Shown: in pieces, positions 24,362 to 33,040 of the stretch
How positions within the stretch are numbered: position 1 is the first letter of the stretch
Layout: each line of letters begins with the position of its first letter
Program-made: the position numbers and the translations under genes
The notes under the pieces: model-generated
What the model saw: only the letters and a program-made list of their open reading frames with translations
What the model was told of the DNA's origin: nothing
The model's database searches: none
DNA from: an uncultured Clostridia bacterium
Lineage (GTDB): Bacteria > Bacillota > Clostridia > Christensenellales > UBA1242
Assembly (NCBI GenBank): GCA_930990975.1
Contig: CAKNRR010000004.1
Span: 1-64,000 of the forward strand
DNA: 64,000 bases
Direction: 5' to 3'

Positions 24362-25736
24362 ATTTTAAAAACAATTTTATAATCTTGTATTTGAGTTTGC
24401 TGTAAGGTTGATATCTCATAGGAAGGTCTAGCCAATTTTTCTTGTCAACCATGCTTTTATAGTGAGTGAATGTGTCAAACCCTGCTTTGCCATGATACGA
24501 ACCCATCCCGCTTTGCTTAAGTCCGCCAAATCCAAGTCTTGAGCCAGCGATGTGAATGATTGTGTCATTTATGCAGCCGCCACCAAAATCACAATAGTTC
24601 AAAACTTTATCCTGATTTGATTTTGAAGTTGAAAAAATATAGAGTGCAAGAGGTTTTGGATAGTTGTTAATATTTTCAACGGCTTCATCCAAAGAATCAA
24701 ATGTGACTATAGGCAAGATAGGTCCAAAGATTTCATCTTGCATTGACTCATCGTCAAATGTTGAACTTATAAGAGTAGGCTCTATTTTTAATCTCTCTTC
24801 GTCAAACTTCCCGCCAAATATCAAATTGTCTTCCTTAATAAAGCTTTTCATTGTGTTAAACTGCTTCAAGTTTATAAGGCGTGGATAGTCCTTATTTTCG
24901 ATTGACGAAATTCCATATTGCCTTACTATTTCTTTTTCAATTTCTTTTATCAATTTGTCCTTGATTTTGCTGTGACAATATACATAATCTGGCGCTACGC
25001 AAGTTTGTCCGCAATTTAGAAATTTTCCAAAAACAATTCGGCGTGCAGCCAAACTCATATTAGCTGTTTCATCAACAATGCACGGACACTTGCCGCCCAG
25101 TTCCAATGTCACAGGAGTGAAGTTCTCTGCAGCCTTTTGCATAACAATCTTCCCAACTCTTGTGCTTCCTGTATAAAAAATGTAATCAAAATCTTGCTCT
25201 AAGAGGAAACTGCACTCTTCTTTTCCACCCTCGACAACTTCAACATGCCCTCTTTCAAAAGTTTCGTTGATTATCTCTGCCACAACTTTGCTTGTGTAAG
25301 GAGAAATTTCGCTAGGTTTCAACAAAACGCTGTTTCCTGCAGCGACAGCATCAATGATAGGCTCAATAGCCAACATAAAAGGATAATTCCAAGGGCTTAT
25401 GACAAGCACACATCCATAAGGACATGGCATTTGAAAACTTTTTGCGTGGAATTGCGACAAAGGAGTGACAACCTTTTTTATCTTTGAAAACTTTCGGCAA
25501 TGTTTTATCATATAAGAAATTTCGTTGAGAACAAGGCCAATTTCTGTCATATAGCTTTCCACTTCACTTTTATTCAAATCTTTATGCAAAGCTTCTGTTA
25601 TCTTTCCTATGTTGAGTTTTATATTTTGATACAATTTTTTAAGACTTTGTTTTCTGTCTTTAACTCTAAGCATTCTTTTTTCTTTCTGAAATTTTTTCAT
25701 CAAGCCTATCTTTTCAAGTATTAATTTCTCATCCAT
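24360..25736 (-). CDS. Aldehyde dehydrogenase (NAD(P)-dependent, fatty-aldehyde/ALDH3-like)
   Basis: A 458-residue enzyme of ALDH3 size that oxidises an aldehyde to the acid. Visible motifs are the coenzyme-binding ISPWNYPF, FYTGSTRVGKIVMQKAAE, the Glu motif VTLELGGKCPC and the catalytic Cys in NCGQTCVAPDY. The C-terminal part has GGLKQSGMGSYHGK. The start at 25736 was chosen because upstream codons belong to the alcohol dehydrogenase gene, whose stop it overlaps by eight bases (ATGGATGA). It is the last gene of the DegV / Fe-ADH / ALDH operon. The C-terminus is basic (KLKYKIIKLFLK), as in membrane-associated fatty aldehyde dehydrogenases. The chain-length preference is inferred. Confidence 0.88.
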   Translation of the reverse strand: MDEKLILEKIGLMKKFQKEKRMLRVKDRKQSLKKLYQNIKLNIGKITEALHKDLNKSEVESYMTEIGLVLNEISYMIKHCRKFSKIKKVVTPLSQFHAKSFQMPCPYGCVLVISPWNYPFMLAIEPIIDAVAAGNSVLLKPSEISPYTSKVVAEIINETFERGHVEVVEGGKEECSFLLEQDFDYIFYTGSTRVGKIVMQKAAENFTPVTLELGGKCPCIVDETANMSLAARRIVFGKFLNCGQTCVAPDYVYCHSKIKDKLIKEIEKEIVRQYGISSIENKDYPRLINLKQFNTMKSFIKEDNLIFGGKFDEERLKIEPTLISSTFDDESMQDEIFGPILPIVTFDSLDEAVENINNYPKPLALYIFSTSKSNQDKVLNYCDFGGGCINDTIIHIAGSRLGFGGLKQSGMGSYHGKAGFDTFTHYKSMVDKKNWLDLPMRYQPYSKLKYKIIKLFLK

Positions 25737-26931
25737 TTTTCGCCTCTTCGTAAATTTTTTCAAGCTGCTTTGCTGTCCATAAAACAGGCACTGGATAAAG
25801 TGGGTTTGCTTCTTTCTCAGCTGTCCTTGCAAGCTCTTTTATGTCGCCCTCATCTATAGCTGGAATTCTCTTATCAATTCCCATTTCTTTATTCATTGCT
25901 TCAATTTTTTCAATAAAAATCTTGCTTGCCACTTCTTTAGAACAACCTTTATCGCAAAGTCCTACAGCCTTGCACAGCTTTAAAAGTTTTTTATAAATTT
26001 TCTTTCCATATTTCTTCAAAACAATTGGCAATAAAATAGCATTTGCTTCTCCGTGAGGTATGTTATATTTCCCTCCCAATGAATGCGCAACAGCATGCAC
26101 ATATCCAACATAAGACTTTGTGAATGCAAGACCTGCCAAATAAGAAGCCTTAAGCATGTTTGCTCTTGCAGTTAAATCATTGCCATTGTGATAAGCAACC
26201 AAAAGATTGTCGAAAATAAGTTTTATTGCATCTATTGAATTTTTGCGAGTTTCTTTTGTTGTGCTTTTGCCAATATAAGCCTCAACAGCATGAGTCAAAG
26301 CATCCATTCCTGTGGTGGCTGTCAGTTTTGGAGGTAGTCCTGTTGTCAACTTCGCTTCAAGAAGTGCATACTTTGGAATCAATGGAAAATCATTAATTGC
26401 GTATTTATGCCTTGTTTCGCTGTCGGTTATAACACTGGCAATCGTTGTTTCACTTCCTGTCCCTGCAGTTGTTGGGACTGCAATCAATAAAGGAAGGCTC
26501 TTTCTAACTTTCAAAATTCCTTTCATCTGCGAAAGTGTCTTATTTGGTCTTGCCACTCTTGCACCAATGGCTTTTGCACAGTCCATTGAAGAACCGCCAC
26601 CAAAAGCTATCAATACTTGACAACCATTATCTTTAAAGATTTTCAACCCCTCTTCAACATTTTGTGAGGTTGGATTTGCCACCGTTTTATCATAAATAAA
26701 AAGCTTGAACCCTGCACCCTTTAATTTGCTTTCTAGTTCCCCTGTCAGCCCAATTTCTTTTATACTTTTGTCTGTGACCAGCAAAACATTCTTAAAGCTG
26801 TTTCCCCGTAAAACTTCTATAAGACCATCATAGTCCTTTAAAAGCTCAGGTTGACGATAAGGCAAAAAAGGAATTGCAAACTTAAGGACATGCTGAAAAG
26901 TTCTACAATATATTCTTTTAAAAATATTCAT
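25729..26931 (-). CDS. Iron-containing alcohol dehydrogenase
   Basis: A 400-residue group III alcohol dehydrogenase. Motifs are AFGGGSSMDCAKAIG (coenzyme), PTTAGTGSETT, GMDALTHAVEAYIG and the metal-binding HAVAHSLGGKYNIPHGEANA. It interconverts an alcohol and an aldehyde with NAD(P)H. It starts 14 bases after the DegV gene stop and overlaps the ALDH gene, so the three are co-expressed. Together with ALDH it could carry a long-chain alcohol through aldehyde to acid, or run in the reverse direction for redox balance. Confidence 0.92.
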   Translation of the reverse strand: MNIFKRIYCRTFQHVLKFAIPFLPYRQPELLKDYDGLIEVLRGNSFKNVLLVTDKSIKEIGLTGELESKLKGAGFKLFIYDKTVANPTSQNVEEGLKIFKDNGCQVLIAFGGGSSMDCAKAIGARVARPNKTLSQMKGILKVRKSLPLLIAVPTTAGTGSETTIASVITDSETRHKYAINDFPLIPKYALLEAKLTTGLPPKLTATTGMDALTHAVEAYIGKSTTKETRKNSIDAIKLIFDNLLVAYHNGNDLTARANMLKASYLAGLAFTKSYVGYVHAVAHSLGGKYNIPHGEANAILLPIVLKKYGKKIYKKLLKLCKAVGLCDKGCSKEVASKIFIEKIEAMNKEMGIDKRIPAIDEGDIKELARTAEKEANPLYPVPVLWTAKQLEKIYEEAKNG

Positions 26932-26945
26932 ATCAACTCCATAAA

Positions 26946-27776
26946 TTATTTTTCAAAATATGCGACACCGACACAGCCAGGTCCTACATGAGTGCCAATA
27001 ATAGGTCCGATGCTCCCTGATGGTTTAAAATCCAAACCCAAAGTTTGCAAAATCATATCATGGAATTTTTCAGCCTTTTCCTCATCGTTTGAGTGCGCGT
27101 AATACATCTCTTTTGTCGTGTCAACATTTGTTATCAATTTAAAGATGTTTTTCATTGCAAGACTGAAACCTACTGCCTTGCCAATCATTTCAACAACTTT
27201 ATTTTTTACTGTGACAATTGGCTTAATGTTAAGTGCAGTTGCCACCATCCCTTTAGCCAAAGATAACCTTCCGCCCTTAATCAAATATTTGACATTATCA
27301 ATAACGGCAAAAATTTTAAGCTTATCTCTAAGACGCTCAACTTCTTTTTCAAGTTCATCCAATGTCAACCCTCTCTCAATAAGTTTCAAAGCTTCATAAA
27401 CAAGTGCCTTGAATGCAAATGAAGCTGTCTGCGAATCCAAACATCTGACATGAGGGCTGTTTATATCTTCACAGGCCATTCTCAAGCTGTTGAATGTGCC
27501 AGATATTCCGCTTGACAAACACATTGCAAGCACTTCATCCCCACCATCAATTATTGGCTTTATTGCGTCCATATATTCAACATAATTTATTTGTGTTGTT
27601 TTTGGTAAATTTTTGCAGGTTGAAAGTTTTTCATAAAAAGCTTCAGATGTCAAATTAACTCCAACCAAATATTCATCATCATCTATTGTAACTTTCATAG
27701 GTATCAAAACAATACCAAGTTTTTCTACTTCTTCAATACTGAGTTCACAAGTGCTGTCTACAACTAATTTAATCAT
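26946..27776 (-). CDS. DegV family fatty-acid-binding protein (FakB-like)
   Basis: A 276-residue two-domain protein. The N-terminus reads LVVDSTCELSIEEVEKLGI; fatty-acid-binding marks are LPKTTQIN and CLSSGISGTFNSLR, and the C-terminal part ends in GPIIGTHVGPGCVGVAYF. DegV/FakB proteins hold a fatty acid and present it to the kinase FakA. Being first in an operon with alcohol and aldehyde dehydrogenases suggests that their product is a fatty acid (inference). AGAGGA precedes the ATG. It is transcribed away from a TetR-type gene across a palindrome-rich spacer. Confidence 0.88.
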   Translation of the reverse strand: MIKLVVDSTCELSIEEVEKLGIVLIPMKVTIDDDEYLVGVNLTSEAFYEKLSTCKNLPKTTQINYVEYMDAIKPIIDGGDEVLAMCLSSGISGTFNSLRMACEDINSPHVRCLDSQTASFAFKALVYEALKLIERGLTLDELEKEVERLRDKLKIFAVIDNVKYLIKGGRLSLAKGMVATALNIKPIVTVKNKVVEMIGKAVGFSLAMKNIFKLITNVDTTKEMYYAHSNDEEKAEKFHDMILQTLGLDFKPSGSIGPIIGTHVGPGCVGVAYFEK

Positions 27777-27816
27777 TTTATTTCCTCTTTTTTAAAATCT
27801 AAATTTTTGCTTTACT

Positions 27817-27829
27817 TTTGTTTAACAAA
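27817..27829. promoter_or_regulatory. Palindrome 1 in the DegV/TetR divergent spacer
   Basis: TTTGTT-T-AACAAA, a perfect inverted repeat with 6-bp arms, two bases from a second palindrome. Possible half of a double operator for the TetR regulator. Confidence 0.5.
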
Positions 27830-27830
27830 G

Positions 27831-27846
27831 TGTTACATTTGTAACA
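27831..27846. promoter_or_regulatory. Palindromic operator, probably for the TetR regulator
   Basis: TGTTACA-TT-TGTAACA is a perfect 16-bp dyad in the spacer between the divergent DegV operon and the TetR gene. It has the size and symmetry of TetR-family operators. It is the best candidate for autoregulation and repression of the dehydrogenase operon. Confidence 0.65.
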
Positions 27847-27926
27847 GCAAAAATTATAGCATGCACATTATATATGTACAAGTTAAATTTCAAAAAAATA
27901 TTATAAGTGTGATAAAAGGTGTAAAA

Positions 27927-28496
27927 ATGTATCAGTTTGAAGAAAAAGAGATTCGCAAAAATAAAACAAATATATTTGTCAGAAAATGTATAACAGAAGC
28001 TTTGTTTTCACTTCTTGAAAAACATGATTTTGAAGATATCAGCATAACAGACATAATAAAAAAGGCAGGCGTCAGCAGAATGGGTTTTTATCGAAATTAT
28101 TCAAGCAAAGAAGATGTCATCGAAAAGTTTATTCTTGAAAAATTTATTGAAACAATAAATGAAATAAAAGCAAAGCGACAACTAAATTTCCACATAAATA
28201 ATATCATGATTACAACTCTTAAAAATTTTCAAAAATTTTCAAACTATATCAAATTATTTTTAGACAAAAATTTAGATGCTCTTCTATACAAATGCTATCA
28301 CAACGCATATTATTCTCTTTATAACATAAAGAAAAACAATCGGATTCATCAATATTCAAATGAGATGTTTATTGGAGAACTTTTCAATCTTGAAATGTGT
28401 TGGCTTAAAAATGGAATGAAAGAAAGCCCAGAAGAGCTGGCAAGAATTTATGGCTATATCATGAAACTTAGAATAAGCACAAATAATTTGACCTAA
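27927..28496 (+). CDS. TetR-family transcriptional regulator
   Basis: A 189-residue regulator. The N-terminal HTH domain spans about residues 13-60: ITEALFSLLEKHDFEDISI, then IIKKAGVSRMGFYRNYSSKE, the typical TetR recognition segment. The C-terminal ligand-binding region is helical and unassigned. The start at 27927 has AAAGGTG seven bases upstream; the in-frame ATG 120 bases earlier lies in the operator region and was rejected. It is divergent from DegV-ADH-ALDH and probably controls it in response to a fatty acid or aldehyde (inference). Confidence 0.88.
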   Translation: MYQFEEKEIRKNKTNIFVRKCITEALFSLLEKHDFEDISITDIIKKAGVSRMGFYRNYSSKEDVIEKFILEKFIETINEIKAKRQLNFHINNIMITTLKNFQKFSNYIKLFLDKNLDALLYKCYHNAYYSLYNIKKNNRIHQYSNEMFIGELFNLEMCWLKNGMKESPEELARIYGYIMKLRISTNNLT

Positions 28497-28566
28497 ATTT
28501 CAATCTTTTTCAATTATTTTTGACTTTTAAACTAAATAATGCTATTCTATAAAAAAGAGGCAATAT

Positions 28567-28890
28567 ATGCAAAATAAAAATTTAAATAATGATTTTATTG
28601 AACGCGCAACTTCTGTCAAAGATGGTAAAGTCAACATCCCATTTGTATTCTCAAACGAAAATAATGAAATACATGGGTTTGTGCCGGGCTTTCATATGAG
28701 AGATGTTATTTCCAAAACTATAGAAGACTGCGAAAAAATGTTGTATTTAAAAATAAAAGAAGAGGTTTTAAAAAGAATACAAAATAACCAAACCTTTCCA
28801 TTTTTCCCAGATGACAAACAAATTTATGAAGACTTTGATGATGTAGTAAAAATTATCAGATATGATTTTGAAGTGCCAACATTAAATTGA
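28567..28890 (+). CDS. Hypothetical protein with faint HicB-antitoxin resemblance
   Basis: A 107-residue soluble protein. The order of elements (strand NIPFVFSN, then GFVPGFHMRDVISKTIEDCE, a helix, then FPFFPDDKQ and a final strand VVKIIRYDFEV) resembles HicB-like antitoxins, which have a partial RNase H fold. No HicA toxin or DNA-binding tail is adjacent, so the call is weak. AAAAGAGG lies eight bases before the ATG. The following 190 bases to the next terminator show no gene. Confidence 0.4.
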   Translation: MQNKNLNNDFIERATSVKDGKVNIPFVFSNENNEIHGFVPGFHMRDVISKTIEDCEKMLYLKIKEEVLKRIQNNQTFPFFPDDKQIYEDFDDVVKIIRYDFEVPTLN

Positions 28891-29082
28891 TATATATTTT
28901 AATATTCTTTTTAAAATTAAGATATAAGATATATAAAACATATTTGCAGTGTTTAAATTTGATAAACATAAATTTAGAAGAACTTACGCATTTAAGTGCT
29001 ATACACTTTTATCACAAATTAAAAAACATAAGCTTAGCTTAAAATGCAACCTTGCCCTTCCGATGACAATATTATAAAAAAT

Positions 29083-29114
29083 AAAAGGATGTGAAATTTC
29101 CCACATCCTTTTTT
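29083..29114 (-). terminator. Terminator of the M16 peptidase gene
   Basis: AAAAGGATGTG / CACATCCTTTT stem around AAATTTC, overlapping the stop codon of the gene at 29113. Also T-rich on plus, so it may act in both directions. Confidence 0.8.
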
Positions 29115-30684
29115 ATGAAACCTCTCTTTCTTCATCTTCTTTATCAATTCTTCTTCTCTTAGGAGTTCTCTTCCTTTTATTTTTTGCATTTTCTTTATTT
29201 TCTTCTTTTGCTAATTTATTTGATTTGTCGATATTTTTAATAAATATGACATTTCCTACAACACATCCATATTCCCCATTGTTTATAAACAAATTTTTAA
29301 AATTTGAAGGGAATCGTTTTGTTTCAACATATTCACAACTTGAAGGTATAACATTCATGCCAGTGTTTTCATCATAATATATCATTGATTGCTTTGCACA
29401 TAGTTTGCTTTCAATTGTATTTAAATCATAAAATTTATCACAATCAACATCTCCATTTATTTCAAAAATAATATTTGAATTTTCATAAGTTTCTTTTAAA
29501 TATTTATTAATGTCTTCTATTGATAAAGACCTGAGTTTATCAATCTGATTGTCATAAACAAAATCTTCATTATCAAGGTATCCATCAACCAAATCTAAGG
29601 GTTCATCTGGCATTATTTTAGTATTTCTATTTTCTCTTTTAATCAGCATTTTTTGGAAGTCTTTATATTCTTGTTCAGACATACCATTGACTACAACATC
29701 ATTTATTACTTCACCCAAAACATCAATTAATTTATTTAAATGTTTTTTACTTGTTGTTGCATAAATATTTTTTAAAACTAAACCCGCCCCTAAATAAAGT
29801 TGGTCAAAATGAGCATCATAGACAAGCCCATTTTCTATACGCAATTTTCTTAACAAACGCCCAGCTAAATCATTAAAAATAAACTCTTCAATTTGTCCAT
29901 ACAATTTAATATCAGGATAAGATTGTTCTACTCTATAAGAAACACCCAATTTTATTGTTTTAACATCGGTAAAAGCTCTAAGGATCATTAAATTATTTTT
30001 AGGTAAGAACTCAATTTGCTTTGAATGATATTCTTTAGAGGAATCAGCCTTAAAAACCCCTATAAAACTTTTTTCTACAATTTCTTTAACTTTTTCAAAT
30101 TCCAAATTACTCACAACCGCTATAACCATATTATTAGAAACAAAATTTTCATCATGAAAATTCTTAAGGACATTTGCATCAATTTTAGAAAGCGACTTTT
30201 TAGTTCCTATAAGATTTATTTTATTATATCCTTTTAGAATATGTTTTGATAAAAAATTGTCTTCTTCATTTTCTTCTGAAGTAATCAACATTTCCTGTTC
30301 GATGGCTTTTCTTTCTGTATTTATCGATTTTTCATTAAAATTATTATTTTTAAGCAAATGTGAATACAACTTGCAAACTTTGTATAAGTTGTCACTAGGC
30401 GTGTCTGCACAAAGCATTATATAATCTTTTGTAGTAAAAGCATTTGAATTAACATCATTACTCTTAAAAAATTTATTCAACTCATTTTCTAATATTTTTT
30501 GAGTTTCCTTTACCAGCATATGCTCCAAAAAATGAGCCGTCCCAGCAATATTCCCATCTAAACTCGCTCCGCCCAAAAAACCTACCGCTATTTGCGTAGA
30601 ATTATCCAAATTATGTTTGTTATATATTAAAGTTTCCCCGTTTGGGAATTTATATATTTTTACTGGATCTGTTATGTTTCCCAT
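29113..30684 (-). CDS. M16-family (pitrilysin-like) metallopeptidase
   Basis: A 523-residue protein with the inverted zinc motif HFLEH (His51, Glu54, His55) and a distal acidic site ERKAIEQE (about residues 124-131) at the distance usual for pitrilysins, so it looks catalytically competent. A second M16-like half (from about 200, with LRKLRIENGLVYDAH) is more diverged. The C-terminus is a long basic-acidic tail (KNKRKRTPKRRRIDKEDEE), unusual for the family. The start at 30684 has GAGG six bases upstream. No signal peptide is seen. Substrate unknown; Clostridia use M16 enzymes for processing secreted peptides and peptide scavenging. Confidence 0.8.
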   Translation of the reverse strand: MGNITDPVKIYKFPNGETLIYNKHNLDNSTQIAVGFLGGASLDGNIAGTAHFLEHMLVKETQKILENELNKFFKSNDVNSNAFTTKDYIMLCADTPSDNLYKVCKLYSHLLKNNNFNEKSINTERKAIEQEMLITSEENEEDNFLSKHILKGYNKINLIGTKKSLSKIDANVLKNFHDENFVSNNMVIAVVSNLEFEKVKEIVEKSFIGVFKADSSKEYHSKQIEFLPKNNLMILRAFTDVKTIKLGVSYRVEQSYPDIKLYGQIEEFIFNDLAGRLLRKLRIENGLVYDAHFDQLYLGAGLVLKNIYATTSKKHLNKLIDVLGEVINDVVVNGMSEQEYKDFQKMLIKRENRNTKIMPDEPLDLVDGYLDNEDFVYDNQIDKLRSLSIEDINKYLKETYENSNIIFEINGDVDCDKFYDLNTIESKLCAKQSMIYYDENTGMNVIPSSCEYVETKRFPSNFKNLFINNGEYGCVVGNVIFIKNIDKSNKLAKEENKENAKNKRKRTPKRRRIDKEDEEREVS

Positions 30685-30729
30685 TTTCATCCTCATCAAT
30701 TTTAAAATTATAAACAATATTAAAAAACA

Positions 30730-31344
30730 TTATAATCCCTTTTCATCGTCATAATTATCTCTATCTTTCAAAAACTTGATTTGTTTGTAAAGCTCTTTCC
30801 AATTGTCTGGTAAAGCTGGCTCTTGATAATAGGCTTTCATGCTGTGATTGTCCTTGAAATACTCTAGAGTGTTCTTAATTGCTTGATTATGTCCAAATTG
30901 CTTAAGCTCAGCCAAATAATGTTTTAAATAAATAATATAATTGACCATAGAAGAGTAAGTCAAACAATCAGGAAATTTTCGATAAAGCGGAGATTGCTTA
31001 TTATACAAAAATGTATTATTAAAAGAATTTTTATTAGTGTATTGATTTTTAGTGTTTCCAAATCCTGAATTTATATCATCCCAATATTTTCTCATGTAGG
31101 GTTCAATATCATTTTCAGTTCTTTTGAGCCTTTCAACCAAGTTGCTGTTTATGGATTTGTTAAGTTCGCTTATCTTTTTTCGTAATTCAATACGCCCAAT
31201 CAAATCGGCATTAGCTGGGTCTGTAAGATCAACAACCTCTTGCTTAAACTCTTGTTTCCAAAACAAAAACTTAGTTCCTTCCAAAACCTTTTGACAATGC
31301 TTTAATGCTTTTAATTCATTTTTTAATATAGCTTTCAATTCCAT
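30730..31344 (-). CDS. Unrecognised 204-aa protein
   Basis: A basic, helical, soluble protein. It has an N-terminal coiled-coil-like half (LKNELKALKHCQKVLEG, later LRKKISELNKSIN) and a C-terminal half with NYIIYLKHYLAELKQFGHN and DNWKELYKQIKFLKDRD. It has no recognised motif. TATAAT lies six bases before the ATG at 31344, with TTTACA 17 bases further upstream and no ribosome binding site, so the message is probably leaderless. It is followed after 45 bases by the M16 peptidase gene in the same direction and may form an operon with it. Confidence 0.6.
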   Translation of the reverse strand: MELKAILKNELKALKHCQKVLEGTKFLFWKQEFKQEVVDLTDPANADLIGRIELRKKISELNKSINSNLVERLKRTENDIEPYMRKYWDDINSGFGNTKNQYTNKNSFNNTFLYNKQSPLYRKFPDCLTYSSMVNYIIYLKHYLAELKQFGHNQAIKNTLEYFKDNHSMKAYYQEPALPDNWKELYKQIKFLKDRDNYDDEKGL

Positions 31345-31406
31345 AAATTTATTATAACACACCAGACTAAATTTGTAAATACAAAAATGAAGTGCTTATT
31401 TAAAAA

Positions 31407-31433
31407 TGTCTTTTAACATTACGCTAAAAGACA
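31407..31433 (-). terminator. Terminator of cwlD
   Basis: TGTCTTTTA / TAAAAGACA, a perfect 9-bp stem with a nine-base loop, 60 bases past the cwlD stop. T5 follows on the minus strand. Confidence 0.6.
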
Positions 31434-31492
31434 ATTTCCAAAACAATTAATTCTCAATTTTAATTATTATAATCTTTTATTAAATAAAAAAA

Positions 31493-32179
31493 TCACATTT
31501 CAAAATACGCTAAAATTCCAGCAAGCAAAGAATAGCAAAACTTCTCACAATATTCCTTTGATTGCAAGTTCTTCTCTTCTTGTGGATTAGAGAGAAAACC
31601 ACATTCAACCAAAACTGACGGCATTGTTGAATAGTTTAAAACAAAATAATCTCCCACTGAAACATACTGTCTTGCATTGTCAAAACTTTGGCAAAGTGAA
31701 GTTTGCACACTTTTTGCCAGATTAAGCCCCTGCTCACTGCCCTTAGCATAGAAAACATAAGCACCATTACTTGAAGGAAGAGGAAAAGCATTCATGTGCA
31801 AACTTATCATAATGTCAGCCCCACTGCCATTTATTATACTCTTTCTTCTTTCCATTTCGCTTTTCTTTTTGTTGGTGGCACTCTCATCATAAAGCCCATT
31901 CATGTCACTTCTTGTCATGACAACACCTATGCCATAATCTTCACAAAGACTTTGAAGCTCCTTGGCATACATCAAATTAAGCTCGCTTTCAGTGACCCCT
32001 GTGTTTTTTCCTATCGCTCCACCATCACGCCCGCCATGCCCTGCATCAATCACAATGGTATATTCTGGCTTAGGCATAGATGAAGTTGTTATTGCCGCCA
32101 CCGAAATTACACTTGCAAGAGTTATTAAAACACTTAATATAATCACAATAGTTTTCTTTTTAATCGTCAAAAATCTCAT
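31493..32179 (-). CDS. cwlD: N-acetylmuramoyl-L-alanine amidase, CwlD-type
   Basis: A 228-residue exported amidase_3 enzyme. An N-terminal membrane or signal segment (about residues 6-28) is followed by the zinc amidase domain: DAGHGGRDGG, TESELN, SLHMNAFP and VLVECGFLSN, which supply the His, Glu, His and Glu sites. CwlD trims peptide side chains in the spore cortex so that muramic lactam can form, which is needed for germination. The start at 32179 keeps the usual short N-terminus; 25 further in-frame codons upstream contain the promoter-like TATAAT and were excluded. The leader would be only about four bases. Confidence 0.85.
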   Translation of the reverse strand: MRFLTIKKKTIVIILSVLITLASVISVAAITTSSMPKPEYTIVIDAGHGGRDGGAIGKNTGVTESELNLMYAKELQSLCEDYGIGVVMTRSDMNGLYDESATNKKKSEMERRKSIINGSGADIMISLHMNAFPLPSSNGAYVFYAKGSEQGLNLAKSVQTSLCQSFDNARQYVSVGDYFVLNYSTMPSVLVECGFLSNPQEEKNLQSKEYCEKFCYSLLAGILAYFEM

Positions 32180-32293
32180 AAAGTATTTTATTATATGAAA
32201 TTGTTTTATATAACAAAAACATGGCACTAAATATTGAAAAATACAAAATTTCAATGTTATTCTCTTTTTGTATTAAAATAAAGGGAGATTAAA

Positions 32294-33031
32294 ATGATAA
32301 ATAATGAACAATTAAATTCGCTTTTCTCTATTACAGAAAATGAAAAAGATTATGAAGAAGAAAAGCGAAAAAAGAAACAAAAACTTGTGAGAAACGAGTT
32401 TGAAAAAAGTGGCAAGTATGGGATGCCACTGATCAAAAAACAAAATATAGACTTAGATAAAATAGAATTATTAAATTATCTAAAAACAAAAAATAATGAT
32501 GAAGAAAATAAAAATAAAACAATTCATTTCTTCACTTATGATTGGAATTTTGAAACAGTCTATGAAAAACCCGAGCAATCACTTGAAAAATTAGACCAAT
32601 ATTATGCTTTGCTTACTCCTGAATTTAGCACATACAAAGATATGCCGCTTGCCAGACAAATTGATAGTGTTTTCAAAAATCGTTGGTGTGGTGCTTTTTG
32701 GCAAAAACAAGGTATGCTTGTAATTCCAACAATTTCGTGGGGCTCATATGATTGCTTTGATTTCTTTTGTGATGGAGTTGAAGAGGGCTCGGTAGTGGCA
32801 GTATCAACATACACAAGAGAAGACAACAAAAAAGGTTTTATGGAAGGCTATGAAATTATGATGAACAAAATCAAACCAAGTGCAGTTCTCTGCTATGGCA
32901 CACCATTTAAAGAAATGACAGGAAATATAAAAGCAATTGATCCATACAACCGCGAAGAACTTATCAAAAAAATTGGACTAACTGAGTTCACTAGAAAATA
33001 TTTAACTGGCGAACTTTATCCAGAAATATAG
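32294..33031 (+). CDS. DUF4417-family protein
   Basis: A 245-residue soluble protein. The C-terminal 170 residues carry the DUF4417 pattern: HFFTYDWNFETVYEKP, LLTPEFSTYKDMP, NRWCGAFWQKQGMLVIPTIS, and FFCDGVEEGSVVAVST. This family is frequent on plasmids, phages and near mobile genes; its biochemical role is not established. The N-terminus is a charged helix. AAAGGGAG precedes the ATG. The gene begins an operon-like series with the HNH gene (nine bases on) and the toxin/immunity array. Confidence 0.75.
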   Translation: MINNEQLNSLFSITENEKDYEEEKRKKKQKLVRNEFEKSGKYGMPLIKKQNIDLDKIELLNYLKTKNNDEENKNKTIHFFTYDWNFETVYEKPEQSLEKLDQYYALLTPEFSTYKDMPLARQIDSVFKNRWCGAFWQKQGMLVIPTISWGSYDCFDFFCDGVEEGSVVAVSTYTREDNKKGFMEGYEIMMNKIKPSAVLCYGTPFKEMTGNIKAIDPYNREELIKKIGLTEFTRKYLTGELYPEI

Positions 33032-33040
33032 GAGCGAATT

